Below, one piece after another: positions 26,698 to 35,144 of a stretch of 64,000 nucleotides of DNA. The notes under the pieces were generated by a model. It had not been told where the DNA came from, ran no database searches, and saw nothing but the letters and a program-made list of their open reading frames with translations. Source of the stretch: Microbacterium sp. Nx66 (GTDB lineage: Bacteria; Actinomycetota; Actinomycetes; Actinomycetales; Microbacteriaceae). The number at the start of each line of letters is the position of its first letter. Within the stretch, counting starts at the first letter, position 1. The stretch spans positions 2,418,001 to 2,482,000 of the forward strand of contig NZ_LR880474.1 of the NCBI RefSeq assembly GCF_904066215.1. The letters are read 5' to 3'. The position numbers and the translations under genes were made by a program.

Positions 26698-28332
26698 TCA
26701 GTGCTCCGCGAGCCACACGCCGGAGAACGTGGGGCGGCCGACCGACTCGAACGCGACGCCGTGCACGTACGTCGCCGCACCGTAGACCTGCGGCTCCTCG
26801 AAGAGCGGGATCACGTACGCCTGCTCCGCGATGTAGTCCTGCACGGCCTGGGAGGCGGCCACCCGCTTCTCGGCATCCGGCTCGGAGGCGACGGCGAGGA
26901 GCAGCTCGTCGAGCGTCGCGTCCTGCGAGATCAGCACGTCGCGGTTCTTCGTGAAGTACTGGCTCTTGATCACGTCGAGATCCGCACGGCCGACCATCGA
27001 GTGGTAGAACCCCGTCTTCAGGGGATCACGCGTGTCCTCCGCGTAGCTGCCCGCGTCGCCGGGCTTGACGGTGAGCTCCACACCGACCGCCGCGAGCTGC
27101 TGCGCCACGAGCTCCAGGGTCTGCTTCGACAGCGGCTGCGGCTTGGCCTCGTAGACCGTGATGGACAACCGCTCGCCGTCCTTCTCGCGAATGCCGTCGG
27201 CGCCGGGCTTCCAGCCCGCCTCGTCGAGCAGCGCCTCCGCCTTCTCCGGGTCGTGGGCGTAGTGCGCGGACTCGTCCTTGTATCCCGCCGCCTGGGAGGA
27301 CAGCACCGACGTGGCCACCGGGTAGTTCTCGGTGAACAGGGTGTCGACGACCTCCTGCGCGTCGACCGCGGCGATGATCGCCTGACGCACGCGGATGTCG
27401 GACAGCAGCGGGTTCTCCGGGCGGAGGGCGATCGAGTTGTTCACGCCGCGGGTCTGCGGCGCGTACAGCGTGAAGCCGGCCCCCTCCACGCGGTCCTCGT
27501 CGAACGCCTGGACGTAGCGGACGTAGTCGGCTTGGCCCGCGAGCAGCGACCCGATGCGGACGGAGTCCTCGGGGGTCACCAGCACGTGCACGGCGTCGAG
27601 GTAGGGACGACCGTCGTTCTCGGCGCTGTCCGGGCCCCAGTCGTAGTCGTCGCGGGCGATGAGGGTGTACTCGGTGCCGAGCTTCTCGTCGGTGACGGTG
27701 AAGGGTCCGGAGCCGATGATCTCCTCCGCGTTGCCGGCGCCGAAATCCTCGATCGTGCCGTCCAGCGTCTCCGGGGACAGCAGCCCCGAGTTGATGGTCG
27801 ACGTCGCCTGCAGGAACCCCGGCGACGGCGCGCTGAAGCGGAACGTCACGGTGTCCTCGTCCACCACCTCGCTGCCGGCGTAGTTGTTGATGGCCTCGGA
27901 GACGGTGAGACCGCGTTCGGCGTCCCCGAGGCCGTAGGTGTCGAAGTTCTTCGCGACGGCGGCGGCGTCCACGGGCGTGCCGTCCGAGAACGTCACGTCC
28001 GGGTTGAGGTCGAAGGTGTACTCCGTGGCGTCGTCGTTCACGGTCCACTCCGCGGCGATCCACGGCTCGATCTCGAGCGTCTCCGGATTCTGCCAGGTGA
28101 GCCGGGCGGCGATGTTGTTGACGATGCCGCCGTTCGGGTAGAAGCCGGCCTGCGGCGGGTACAGGTTCGTGTAGGCCTGGTGCTCGAGGTAGGTCAGGGT
28201 GCCGCCGGAGACCGGGTCCCCCGCGTCGGCCGGAGTGTTCCCCGGGGCGGGCGAGGTGGCGCAGGCGGCGAGGCTGCCGGCCAGGACGAGCGGGACCGCG
28301 ACGGCGGCGGTGCGGATGAGGCGGCGGTTCAT
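26698..28332 (-). CDS. Family 5 solute-binding lipoprotein (KPN_01854-like)
   Basis: 544 residues. Signal peptide with lipobox SLAAC, lipidated cysteine at residue 24. SBP_bac_5 motifs: GGTLTYLEHQAYTNLYPPQ, ARLTWQNPETLEIEPWIAAE, DVTFSDGTPVDAAAVAKNFD, and VRQAIIAAVDAQEVVDTLF. The first of these (LEHQAYTNLYPP) is, from memory, characteristic of the KPN_01854 subgroup that travels with the luciferase-like monooxygenase, CMD and alkylhydroperoxidase genes. First gene of the operon, with a GAGGAG ribosome-binding site, so translation is leadered. The 131-bp region upstream (28333-28463) holds the promoter and the terminator of the preceding gene. Confidence 0.9.
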   Translation of the reverse strand: MNRRLIRTAAVAVPLVLAGSLAACATSPAPGNTPADAGDPVSGGTLTYLEHQAYTNLYPPQAGFYPNGGIVNNIAARLTWQNPETLEIEPWIAAEWTVNDDATEYTFDLNPDVTFSDGTPVDAAAVAKNFDTYGLGDAERGLTVSEAINNYAGSEVVDEDTVTFRFSAPSPGFLQATSTINSGLLSPETLDGTIEDFGAGNAEEIIGSGPFTVTDEKLGTEYTLIARDDYDWGPDSAENDGRPYLDAVHVLVTPEDSVRIGSLLAGQADYVRYVQAFDEDRVEGAGFTLYAPQTRGVNNSIALRPENPLLSDIRVRQAIIAAVDAQEVVDTLFTENYPVATSVLSSQAAGYKDESAHYAHDPEKAEALLDEAGWKPGADGIREKDGERLSITVYEAKPQPLSKQTLELVAQQLAAVGVELTVKPGDAGSYAEDTRDPLKTGFYHSMVGRADLDVIKSQYFTKNRDVLISQDATLDELLLAVASEPDAEKRVAASQAVQDYIAEQAYVIPLFEEPQVYGAATYVHGVAFESVGRPTFSGVWLAEH

Positions 28333-28437
28333 GCGGGGGACTCCTCGGATTCGGAAGACAGGGTCTCGGGTGCGGAGGGGGTGCAGGTGGTGTTCACGGT
28401 AGGAAGCGGCAGGGCACGGGGGCGAGGCGGCGGACTC

Positions 28438-28460
28438 CGGGTGTCGCGAGACGACACCCG
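28438..28460 (-). terminator. Hairpin terminator after the NtaA-type monooxygenase gene
   Basis: CGGGTGTCG, loop CGAGA, CGACACCCG: a perfect 9-bp stem starting 3 nt beyond the stop at 28464. It separates this gene from the importer operon transcribed in the same direction. Confidence 0.65.
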
Positions 28461-28463
28461 TGG

Positions 28464-29858
28464 TCACGCGCCGACACGCGACGTCACACGGAGGCGGTCG
28501 CGCAGCGTCTCCCGCCGGCCGTCCTGGCCGGCCTCCTCCGCCGCGCGGAGCAGGCCACGGCGGCGGAGCTCGGGGGCCGCGAGGCGGGTGAAGGCCTCGA
28601 ACTGCGCGGGTTGGAATGCCGAGAGGACGTTGAAGCCGTCGGCGGCGCCCACGTCGCGCCAGCTCTCGAAGTGGTCGGCGATCGTGCCGGCATCGCCGAC
28701 CACGAAGGCCGCGGGGACGGCGTGCGCGGCGACGAGATGCCGCCAGGTCACTGCCGCCTCCGCCCCGACCGCGAGTCCGGCGATCCGCGCGAGTCGCTCG
28801 ACGAGCGCGGCACCCCGCTCCCCCAGCCGGAGCGCCTCGGCGGCCGTCACCGGGGCGTCGAAGGCGGCGGCACGCAGCGGGTCGTCGGCGGCCACCTCCA
28901 GTGCGTCGGCGAGGGAATCCACCGTGCGGTTCGGCGGGAACGCGACGCGATCGGGCTGCACCCCCTCAGCGAGCGGCACGAGCTCCAGCAGCCGCCGGAC
29001 GATCCGGTGCGCCCCGGCGTCCGAGTCCGCGACGACGGGCAGCACCGGGGCGATGACCTTCAGCTCCTCCGCCGGGCGCCCCGCGTCCGCGGCGATGTCC
29101 TTCAGCAGCCGCCGCGTGGTCACGGCATCGGCGAGTGTGGGCGCGGCGATGAGCGCGAGATCGGCGGCGGTCGCGGCGAGCGCCCGCGACCGCGGCGAGG
29201 TCCCCGCGTGCACGATCGGGATGCGCCCCTGCGGCGGACGCGCGACATTGAGCGGACCGGCGACCCGCACATGTGCGCCCGTGACCTCGGCCGCGCGCAG
29301 CCCCTCGGGGTCGATGAGCACGCCGCGCTCGGCGTCCGCGATCCAGGCGTCCTCGTCCCACGAGTCCCAGAGCCGGCGCAGAGCGACGACGAACTCCTCG
29401 GCCCGGTCGTAGCGGGTCTCGGTGTCGGCGTGGGCGTCACGGCCGTGGTTGCCCGCGGCACGCGGCTCGGCGCCGGTGACGAGGTTGATCCCCGCCCGGC
29501 CGTGGGTGAGGACGTCGAGGGAGGCCAGCGCCCGCGCCGTGGCGTACGGATCGGCATAGGTGGTGTTGACCGTCGCGATGAGACCGATCCGCGAGGTCAC
29601 CCCGGCGAGGAACAGCACCGCGCTCAGCGGGTCGATGCGGGCGAGCAGGTAGGGGTCGCGGAACTCCAGGTCGGGTCCGGTCGCCAGCCAGTCGCCGAAG
29701 AAGAGGTAGTCCAGACCCGCGTCCTCCCCCTCCCGCGCGATGCGGCGCAGGATGTCCGCGTCCTCCGCGGGGTCGCGGTGGGCTCCGGGATACCGCCAGC
29801 CGGAGGGGTAGGCGCCGAGGGTGCGCACCATGGCGCCGATCACGAGGGGTTCCGTCAT
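28464..29858 (-). CDS. NtaA/SnaA/DszA-type FMN-dependent monooxygenase
   Basis: 464 residues, luciferase superfamily of the nitrilotriacetate/pristinamycin/dibenzothiophene sulfone monooxygenase group. Signatures: REGEDAGLDYLFFGDWLATG, IDPLSAVLFLAGVTSRIGL, VNTTYADPYATARALASLD, and GRAGINLVTGAEPRAAGNHG; later RYDRAEEFVVALRRLWDSW and IPIVHAGTSPRSRALAATA. It needs FMNH2 from a separate reductase. The ATG is 6 nt after TACCGT, and a terminator follows, so it has its own transcript. Its position beside the KPN-type cluster suggests a second oxidation step on the same substrate. Confidence 0.9.
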   Translation of the reverse strand: MTEPLVIGAMVRTLGAYPSGWRYPGAHRDPAEDADILRRIAREGEDAGLDYLFFGDWLATGPDLEFRDPYLLARIDPLSAVLFLAGVTSRIGLIATVNTTYADPYATARALASLDVLTHGRAGINLVTGAEPRAAGNHGRDAHADTETRYDRAEEFVVALRRLWDSWDEDAWIADAERGVLIDPEGLRAAEVTGAHVRVAGPLNVARPPQGRIPIVHAGTSPRSRALAATAADLALIAAPTLADAVTTRRLLKDIAADAGRPAEELKVIAPVLPVVADSDAGAHRIVRRLLELVPLAEGVQPDRVAFPPNRTVDSLADALEVAADDPLRAAAFDAPVTAAEALRLGERGAALVERLARIAGLAVGAEAAVTWRHLVAAHAVPAAFVVGDAGTIADHFESWRDVGAADGFNVLSAFQPAQFEAFTRLAAPELRRRGLLRAAEEAGQDGRRETLRDRLRVTSRVGA

Positions 29859-29864
29859 GCCGAC

Positions 29865-29870
29865 ACGGTA
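29865..29870 (-). promoter_or_regulatory. -10 hexamer TACCGT of the NtaA-type gene (leaderless)
   Basis: Minus-strand TACCGT, 6 nt, ATG at 29858. Confidence 0.55.
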
Positions 29871-29949
29871 GGAGCGCCGCCTCCACGCCGGCCACGGGGA
29901 GGAAGCCGGAGGTCACCGGATGTCACAGACGGTCACACGCGCCACCCTC

Positions 29950-29955
29950 TACGCT
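29950..29955 (+). promoter_or_regulatory. -10 hexamer TACGCT of the Gfo/Idh gene (leaderless)
   Basis: TACGCT, 6 nt (GAGAGG), ATG at 29962. This supports the ATG at 29962 over the upstream GTG in the same frame. Confidence 0.55.
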
Positions 29956-29961
29956 GAGAGG

Positions 29962-30957
29962 ATGACTGGACTTCGTTGGGGAATCCTCGCGACCGGCGGC
30001 ATCGCCGGCGCCTTCGCATCCGATCTGCGCACGGCCGGCCTCGACCTCGTCGCCGTGGGCTCACGCTCGCAGGAGTCGGCCGATGCCTTCGCGGCGCGCT
30101 TCGACATCGCGCACGCGCATCCGTCATACGAGGCGCTGGTCTCCGATCCCGACGTCGACATCATCTACGTCTCCACCCCGCACCCGATGCACCACGAGAA
30201 CGCCCGGCTCGCCCTGGAGCACGGGAAGCACGTCCTCGTCGAGAAGGCGTTCACGCTCGACCACGCCCAGGCCGCGGACCTCCAGCGGCTCGCCGCCGAG
30301 CGCGGGCTGCTCGTCATGGAGGCGATGTGGACCCGGTACCTGCCGCACATGGTCCGCATCCGCGAGCTCCTCGCCGACGGCGCCCTGGGTGAGATCCGCA
30401 CCGTGAGCGCCGACCACACGCAGCAGCTGCCCACCGACCCCGCCCACCGTCTCAACGCCCTCGAACTGGGCGGCGGGGCGCTGCTCGACCTGGGGATCTA
30501 CCCGATCTCCTTCGTCTGGGATGTCCTCGGCGCACCGACCACCATCCGCGCGGTGGGGCGTCTGGTCGAGACCGGAGCCGATTCCGAGGTCGCCACCCTC
30601 ATGGTCCACGAGAGCGGGGCGATCTCCACGACGCTCTCCTCCTCGCGCGGCGCCGGCCCCAACGCCGCGAGCATCGTCGGCACCGAAGCCCGCATCGACA
30701 TCGACCGGGTCTGGTACGCCCCTACCTCGTTCCGTCTCGTGCTGCCGGACGGCACGGTGCAGGAGGAGTACGTCTCGTCCGTCGAGGGTCGCGGCATGCA
30801 GTACCAGGCGTTCGCGGCCGAGCGCCTCGTCCGCGACGGTCTCCTCGAGGGCGACGTCCTCCCCATCGCGGAGAGCGTCGCCATCATGGGCGCCCTGGAC
30901 GAGATCCGCGCGCAGATCGGCGTGCGCTACCCCGGCGAGGAGGACGACCGTGGCTGA
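29962..30957 (+). CDS. Gfo/Idh/MocA-family oxidoreductase
   Basis: NAD(P)-dependent sugar or dihydrodiol dehydrogenase-type enzyme, 331 residues. Rossmann motif RWGILATGGIAGAFASDLRT, then DIIYVSTPHPMHHENARLAL and HGKHVLVEKAFTLDHAQAAD, with Lys in VEKAF, the family catalytic position. The third position of the usual EKP motif is Ala, which is typical of the trans-1,2-dihydrobenzene-1,2-diol dehydrogenase-like subgroup (VMEAMWTRYLPH is another of its marks). The last 8 bases overlap the NYN gene. No other sugar gene shares its operon. Confidence 0.88.
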   Translation: MTGLRWGILATGGIAGAFASDLRTAGLDLVAVGSRSQESADAFAARFDIAHAHPSYEALVSDPDVDIIYVSTPHPMHHENARLALEHGKHVLVEKAFTLDHAQAADLQRLAAERGLLVMEAMWTRYLPHMVRIRELLADGALGEIRTVSADHTQQLPTDPAHRLNALELGGGALLDLGIYPISFVWDVLGAPTTIRAVGRLVETGADSEVATLMVHESGAISTTLSSSRGAGPNAASIVGTEARIDIDRVWYAPTSFRLVLPDGTVQEEYVSSVEGRGMQYQAFAAERLVRDGLLEGDVLPIAESVAIMGALDEIRAQIGVRYPGEEDDRG

Positions 30958-31930
30958 GACGACCGACGCCCGCGTGGCGGTGTACCTGGACTTCGACAAC
31001 ATCGTCATCTCCTGGTACGACCGGGTCCACGGCCGGAACTCCTACGGCAAGGACCGCCAGCGCATCACGGAGCACCCGAACGACCCCGAGGTCGCCGAGC
31101 GGCTGAGCCGGGCGATGATCGAGGTCGGCGCCATCATCGACTACGCGGCGTCCTTCGGCACCCTCGTGCTGACCAGGGCGTACGCGGACTGGTCGTCGCC
31201 GGTCAACGCCGAGTACCGGTCGCAGCTCGTGGCGCGCGCGGTGGATCTCGTCCAGCTCTTCCCCGCCGCGGCGTACGCCAAGAACGGCGCGGACATCCGG
31301 TTGGCGGTCGATGCGGTCGAGGACATGTTCCGTCTTCCGGACCTGACCCATGTGGTCATCGTGGCCGGCGACAGCGACTACGTGCCGCTCGCCCAGCGCT
31401 GCAAGCGCCTCGGCCGGTACGTGATCGGGGTGGGCGTGGCCGGGTCGACGGCGAAGTCGCTCGCCGCGGCCTGCGACGAGTTCGAGTCGTACGACTCGCT
31501 TCCGGGCGTGGCGCGTCCGGCGAAGGCGGCACAGCCCGCGGTCGCTCCGGTGGTCGAGGCCCCGGCGGAGCCGTCCGCCCCGGCCGCCGCGGACGCGGGT
31601 ACCCCGAAGCCCAAGACCGCGTCGAAGTCCCGGGCGAAAGCCAAGGCCAAGGCCACTGCCGAGGAGCCCAAGGTCGAGGAGAAGATCGACGACCAGGGCG
31701 AGGCCACGCGGCTCCTGGAGCGCGCCCTGCGCCTCGGCCACGACAAGGCGGATGCCGACGAGTGGTTGCACAGTTCCGCGGTCAAGACGCACATGCGCCG
31801 CATGGACCCGTCCTTCAGCGAGAAGGCCCTCGGCTACCGGTCCTTCTCCGACTTCCTCAAGTCGCGCGACGACATCGCCGAGCTCGAGGAGACCGGGCAC
31901 GAGCGCCTGGTCCGCCTGCGGGAGCCCTGA
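30950..31930 (+). CDS. NYN-domain protein with C-terminal OST-HTH/LOTUS domain
   Basis: 326 residues. The N-terminal NYN (PIN-like) domain has the acidic residues of the nuclease fold: VAVYLDFDNIVISWYD, AKNGADIRLAVDAVEDMF and VVIVAGDSDYVPLAQRCKRL. A Pro/Ala/Lys-rich linker (about residues 185-240) leads to a LOTUS-like winged helix (LLERALRLGHDKADADEWLH ... SEKALGYRSFSDFLKSRDD). This is the LabA/DUF88 architecture: probably an RNA-binding nuclease. The GTG at 30950 overlaps the oxidoreductase stop by 8 nt and gives the NYN start. Convergent with the isomerase gene. Confidence 0.9.
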   Translation: MAETTDARVAVYLDFDNIVISWYDRVHGRNSYGKDRQRITEHPNDPEVAERLSRAMIEVGAIIDYAASFGTLVLTRAYADWSSPVNAEYRSQLVARAVDLVQLFPAAAYAKNGADIRLAVDAVEDMFRLPDLTHVVIVAGDSDYVPLAQRCKRLGRYVIGVGVAGSTAKSLAAACDEFESYDSLPGVARPAKAAQPAVAPVVEAPAEPSAPAAADAGTPKPKTASKSRAKAKAKATAEEPKVEEKIDDQGEATRLLERALRLGHDKADADEWLHSSAVKTHMRRMDPSFSEKALGYRSFSDFLKSRDDIAELEETGHERLVRLREP

Positions 31931-31955
31931 GCACGGCCGGTCGCCTGCCGTCCCG

Positions 31956-32963
31956 TCACTGGTGGCGGAACGCGGCGTCGAAGGCGGCCGCGGGCTGCGG
32001 CCACAGCAGGGAGCGCACGAAACCGAGCGCCTCGGGGGCGCCGTGCAGGCGGTCCATGCCGGCGTCCTCCCACTCGATCGAGATCGGGCCGTCGTACCCG
32101 ATCGCATCGAGCGCGCGGAACGCGTCCTCCCAGGGCACGTCGCCGTGGCCGGTGGAGACGAAGTCCCAGCCGCGCCGGGGGTCGCCCCACGGCAGGTGCG
32201 AGCCGAGCACCCCGGCACGGCCGTTCCTCGGTCGCAGGCGGGTGTCCTTGCAGTCGACGTGGTAGATCCGGTCGGCGAAGTCGACGATGAAGCCGACGGG
32301 ATCGATGTTCTGCCACATCATGTGCGAGGGGTCCCAGTTGAAGCCGAACGCGTCGCGGTGGTCGATCGCGTCGAGGGCGCGGACGCTCGACCAGTAGTCG
32401 TACGCGATCTCCCCGGGATGCACCTCGTGGGCGAAGCGCACGCCCTCGCCGTCGAACACGTCGAGGATCGGATTCCATCGGTCGGCGAAGTCCTGGAACC
32501 CCTGGGCGATCACCGTCTCCGGCACCGGCGGGAACATCGCGACATAAGGCCAGATCGACGACCCGGTGAAGCCGACGACGGTGTCGACGCCGAGCTTCCT
32601 GGCCACCCTGGCCGCACGCGTCATGTCCTCCGCCGCCCGCTGCCGCACACCCTCGGCCGCGCCGTCGCCCCAGACGTACGGGCGCAGGATGCCCTGGTGC
32701 CGGAAGTCGATCGGGTCGTCGCACACCGCCTGCCCGGCGAGGTGGTTGGAGATCGCGAACACCCGCAGTCCGTGCCGGTCGAGGATCTCGCGGCGGGAGG
32801 CGACGTAGGCATCGTCCTCATCGGCCCGGCGGAGGTCGAGGTGGTCGCCGGACGCGGCGATCTCCAGCCCGTCGTAGCCCCACTGCGCGGCGAGGCGGGC
32901 CACCTCCTCGAACGGCAGGTCGGCCCACTGGCCGGTGAACAGGGTGACCGGGTGACTGCTCAT
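31956..32963 (-). CDS. Xylose-isomerase-like TIM-barrel sugar isomerase/epimerase
   Basis: 335 residues, AP-endonuclease 2/xylose isomerase-like fold. Visible: [80 protein letters not shown] and [13 protein letters not shown], whose Glu, Asp/His and Glu residues form the usual metal site. It is the last gene of the importer operon, with an AAGGAG ribosome-binding site before the ATG at 32963. It presumably interconverts the imported sugar or its keto derivative. Exact reaction unknown. Confidence 0.87.
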   Translation of the reverse strand: MSSHPVTLFTGQWADLPFEEVARLAAQWGYDGLEIAASGDHLDLRRADEDDAYVASRREILDRHGLRVFAISNHLAGQAVCDDPIDFRHQGILRPYVWGDGAAEGVRQRAAEDMTRAARVARKLGVDTVVGFTGSSIWPYVAMFPPVPETVIAQGFQDFADRWNPILDVFDGEGVRFAHEVHPGEIAYDYWSSVRALDAIDHRDAFGFNWDPSHMMWQNIDPVGFIVDFADRIYHVDCKDTRLRPRNGRAGVLGSHLPWGDPRRGWDFVSTGHGDVPWEDAFRALDAIGYDGPISIEWEDAGMDRLHGAPEALGFVRSLLWPQPAAAFDAAFRHQ

Positions 32964-33003
32964 GGATACTCCTTCGTATCGCGGGTGCTCGTATCTCGGG
33001 GGT

Positions 33004-33855
33004 TCAGGCGCCGAGGGCGCGCAGGTGGGCGATGCTGCGGGCGGCGAGATCGTCCTGGCTGGCCGCGAGCGGTCGCCACACCGAGGCCGCGACCGCGATC
33101 GTCGCGTTCTCGCCCGTGAAGCTCTCCAGCCCCAGCACGCCGCGGTAGCCGGCGTCGTCGAGCGCGCGGAGCATCTCCGGCCAGTCGGTGTGGTCGTCGC
33201 CCACGGCACCGCGGTCGCTGCCGCACACCTGCACGTGCGCGATGGCGGCGCCCGCCGCCCGGACCGCGTCGGCGGGACGCTTCTCCTCGATGTTGAGGTG
33301 GTAAGTGTCGAGGGCCAGCCCCACCCCGGCACCGAGCAGCGGCGCCAGCGCATCGAGGCTCTGCGCCACGGTGTTCAGCACGCTGGTCTCGTAGCGGTTG
33401 AGCGGCTCGACGGCCAGCGTCACGCCGATCGCGGCGGCCTCGCGAGCGAGGGGGGCGAGGTTGTCCCTGAGCTCGCCGACGACCTCCGCCCGCTGCGTCT
33501 CGTCCATGCGCCAGGTGACGCCGGTCGGGGCGTAGAACGGCCCGGCGACGACCGCGGCCCCGAGGACGGCCGCGGCGTCCAGGCAGGCGCGGAGGTAGTC
33601 CTGCGTGGCGGCGACGTCTCCGGCGCGCGCGAGCAGCGAGCGCCCGGGTCCCATCGCCCCGACCACGACCGCGCCCATGCCGAGGCCGTCCAGCACGGCC
33701 CGGGCCCGGAGCGGGTCCCAGTCACCGATGCTCTCCAGCGGCAGCTCCAGGGCGTCGTAGCCCATCCGGGCGGCCGTGCGGGCGAGCGGCTCCAGGGTGT
33801 CGTCCGTCAGCGGAGACGTCCAGACCCAGGTGTTGACGGCGATCGTGCGGGGCAT
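33004..33855 (-). CDS. Sugar phosphate isomerase/epimerase (allulose/tagatose 3-epimerase-like)
   Basis: 283 residues, TIM-barrel. The ketose 3-epimerase pattern is seen: [94 protein letters not shown] and [12 protein letters not shown]. These supply the two Glu, Asp and His metal ligands of the D-allulose/D-tagatose 3-epimerase group. It sits between the binding-protein gene and the second isomerase gene, and has an AGAAGGA ribosome-binding site. Confidence 0.87.
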   Translation of the reverse strand: MPRTIAVNTWVWTSPLTDDTLEPLARTAARMGYDALELPLESIGDWDPLRARAVLDGLGMGAVVVGAMGPGRSLLARAGDVAATQDYLRACLDAAAVLGAAVVAGPFYAPTGVTWRMDETQRAEVVGELRDNLAPLAREAAAIGVTLAVEPLNRYETSVLNTVAQSLDALAPLLGAGVGLALDTYHLNIEEKRPADAVRAAGAAIAHVQVCGSDRGAVGDDHTDWPEMLRALDDAGYRGVLGLESFTGENATIAVAASVWRPLAASQDDLAARSIAHLRALGA

Positions 33856-33877
33856 CGTTGTCCTTCTGATCGTGCGG

Positions 33878-33927
33878 GTGCTCCCACCCTCCCACTCGCC
33901 TCAGGCGGAGCGGAAGGGCGGGAGCAC
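33878..33927 (-). terminator. Intra-operon hairpin after the sugar-binding protein gene
   Basis: Arms GTGCTCCCACCCT (33878-33890) and AGGGCGGGAGCAC (33915-33927), one mismatch, enclose a 24-nt loop with a smaller internal stem. It begins 6 nt after the binding-protein stop. In importer operons such a stem often stabilises the upstream mRNA or partly terminates, giving more binding protein than enzymes. Confidence 0.6.
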
Positions 33928-33933
33928 ACGGGG

Positions 33934-35142
33934 TCACGGGATCTGGCGCTCCTGCCAGACCGTCGGGTAGCCGGGAAGGTCCTCTCCGCCGAACTTGGCG
34001 TAGTGGCCGTCGGGCATGCCGTCGTTCGCCGTGAGGTAGTCGTCCAGCTCGGCCTCGGTGATCGGCTTCTGCGGGAGCACCCACTCCTTCGGCACCTCTT
34101 CGCCCGCGAAGATCATCTGCGCCGCGAGCAGCGGGGTGCGCCACTGGAAGTTCGAGTACACCGGAGCGAGGCCGGTGAGGCCCGTGTCCTTCCACTTGCG
34201 CAGGAAGCTCATCTCGTCCTCGCCGGTCATCACCGGGTAGTCGGCCCCGGCATCCTCGAAGGCCTCGATGGCGGCGACGGCACCGTCACCGGCGTCCATC
34301 CAGATGCCCTGCACATCGCCCTTGGCGAGCTCGTCGCTGATGATGCTCTTGATCTCGGCGGGGTCCGCTCCGGTGAAGTGGTCCACGGCCTCGATCCCGG
34401 CCTCCTCGAACAGCTTCTCGGCTCCGGCCCAGCGGTGCTCCAGCACGTCGACACCGGGGAGGATCCGGAGAGCCACGACCTTGTCGCCCTCTTCGAGGTT
34501 GTCGATGAGGAACTCCGCGGTGTCAATGCCCCAGGCGAAGCCGCCGATCGGGTGGATGAACGTGACAGGGCAGTCGGTGTTCACGCCGCGGTCGAACACG
34601 ACCACCGGCTTGCCCGTCTCGCACGCCCGCTCGACCGCGGGGGTCATCGCCGCCGTGCTGTTCGGGGAGATGAGGAAGACGTCGCACTCGCCTTCGGAGA
34701 TGAAGTAGTCGATGTCGGCGATCTGGGTGTCGTCGGAGTCCTGCGCGTCGCGGGTCTCCATCTCGCTGATCGCGCCCGACTCCTGCAGCACCTTCAGCTG
34801 CTCGTTCATCGTGATCCAGCCCGTCTGCCGCCACGGGTTCGAGATCGAGGCGTTCGCGAAGCAGGCCTTCTTGGCGCCGGTGCTGGCGAACTCCGACGTG
34901 TCGACCATCTCGGCGTTGATGTGCTGCAGGTAGGGCTGGTCGGCGGGGCCCTGGGGGTCGACGCCGCGCTCCTCGTCCTGCTTGTCGAAGAGCTCCTGGT
35001 CGAACCACTCGGTGGTCTCGGCCGACTCCTCGGGGTTCTCCGACTCCGCCGGCGCCACGGACGGGTCGGTCGTGCACCCGGCGAGCGCGATGAGGCCGAA
35101 GAGGGCCACCCCTGCGGTGGCGATCTTCATCGATCGTCGCAT
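33934..35142 (-). CDS. Sugar-binding lipoprotein of an Rbs-type ABC importer
   Basis: 402 residues, longer than the usual 310-340 of RbsB-type proteins. Lipobox IALAGC with lipidated Cys at residue 23, followed by an acidic Ser/Glu/Pro-rich linker and an extra N-terminal segment to about residue 85. The peripla_BP_4 core begins at KKACFANASISNPWRQTGW and continues with DVFLISPNSTAAMTPAVERA and KPVVVFDRGVNTDC. Ribosome-binding site AGAGGAG lies in the end of the preceding permease gene, 2 nt of spacing between genes. Ligand unknown; a sugar, polyol or inositol-like compound is likely from context. Confidence 0.9.
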   Translation of the reverse strand: MRRSMKIATAGVALFGLIALAGCTTDPSVAPAESENPEESAETTEWFDQELFDKQDEERGVDPQGPADQPYLQHINAEMVDTSEFASTGAKKACFANASISNPWRQTGWITMNEQLKVLQESGAISEMETRDAQDSDDTQIADIDYFISEGECDVFLISPNSTAAMTPAVERACETGKPVVVFDRGVNTDCPVTFIHPIGGFAWGIDTAEFLIDNLEEGDKVVALRILPGVDVLEHRWAGAEKLFEEAGIEAVDHFTGADPAEIKSIISDELAKGDVQGIWMDAGDGAVAAIEAFEDAGADYPVMTGEDEMSFLRKWKDTGLTGLAPVYSNFQWRTPLLAAQMIFAGEEVPKEWVLPQKPITEAELDDYLTANDGMPDGHYAKFGGEDLPGYPTVWQERQIP

Positions 35143-35144
35143 TG

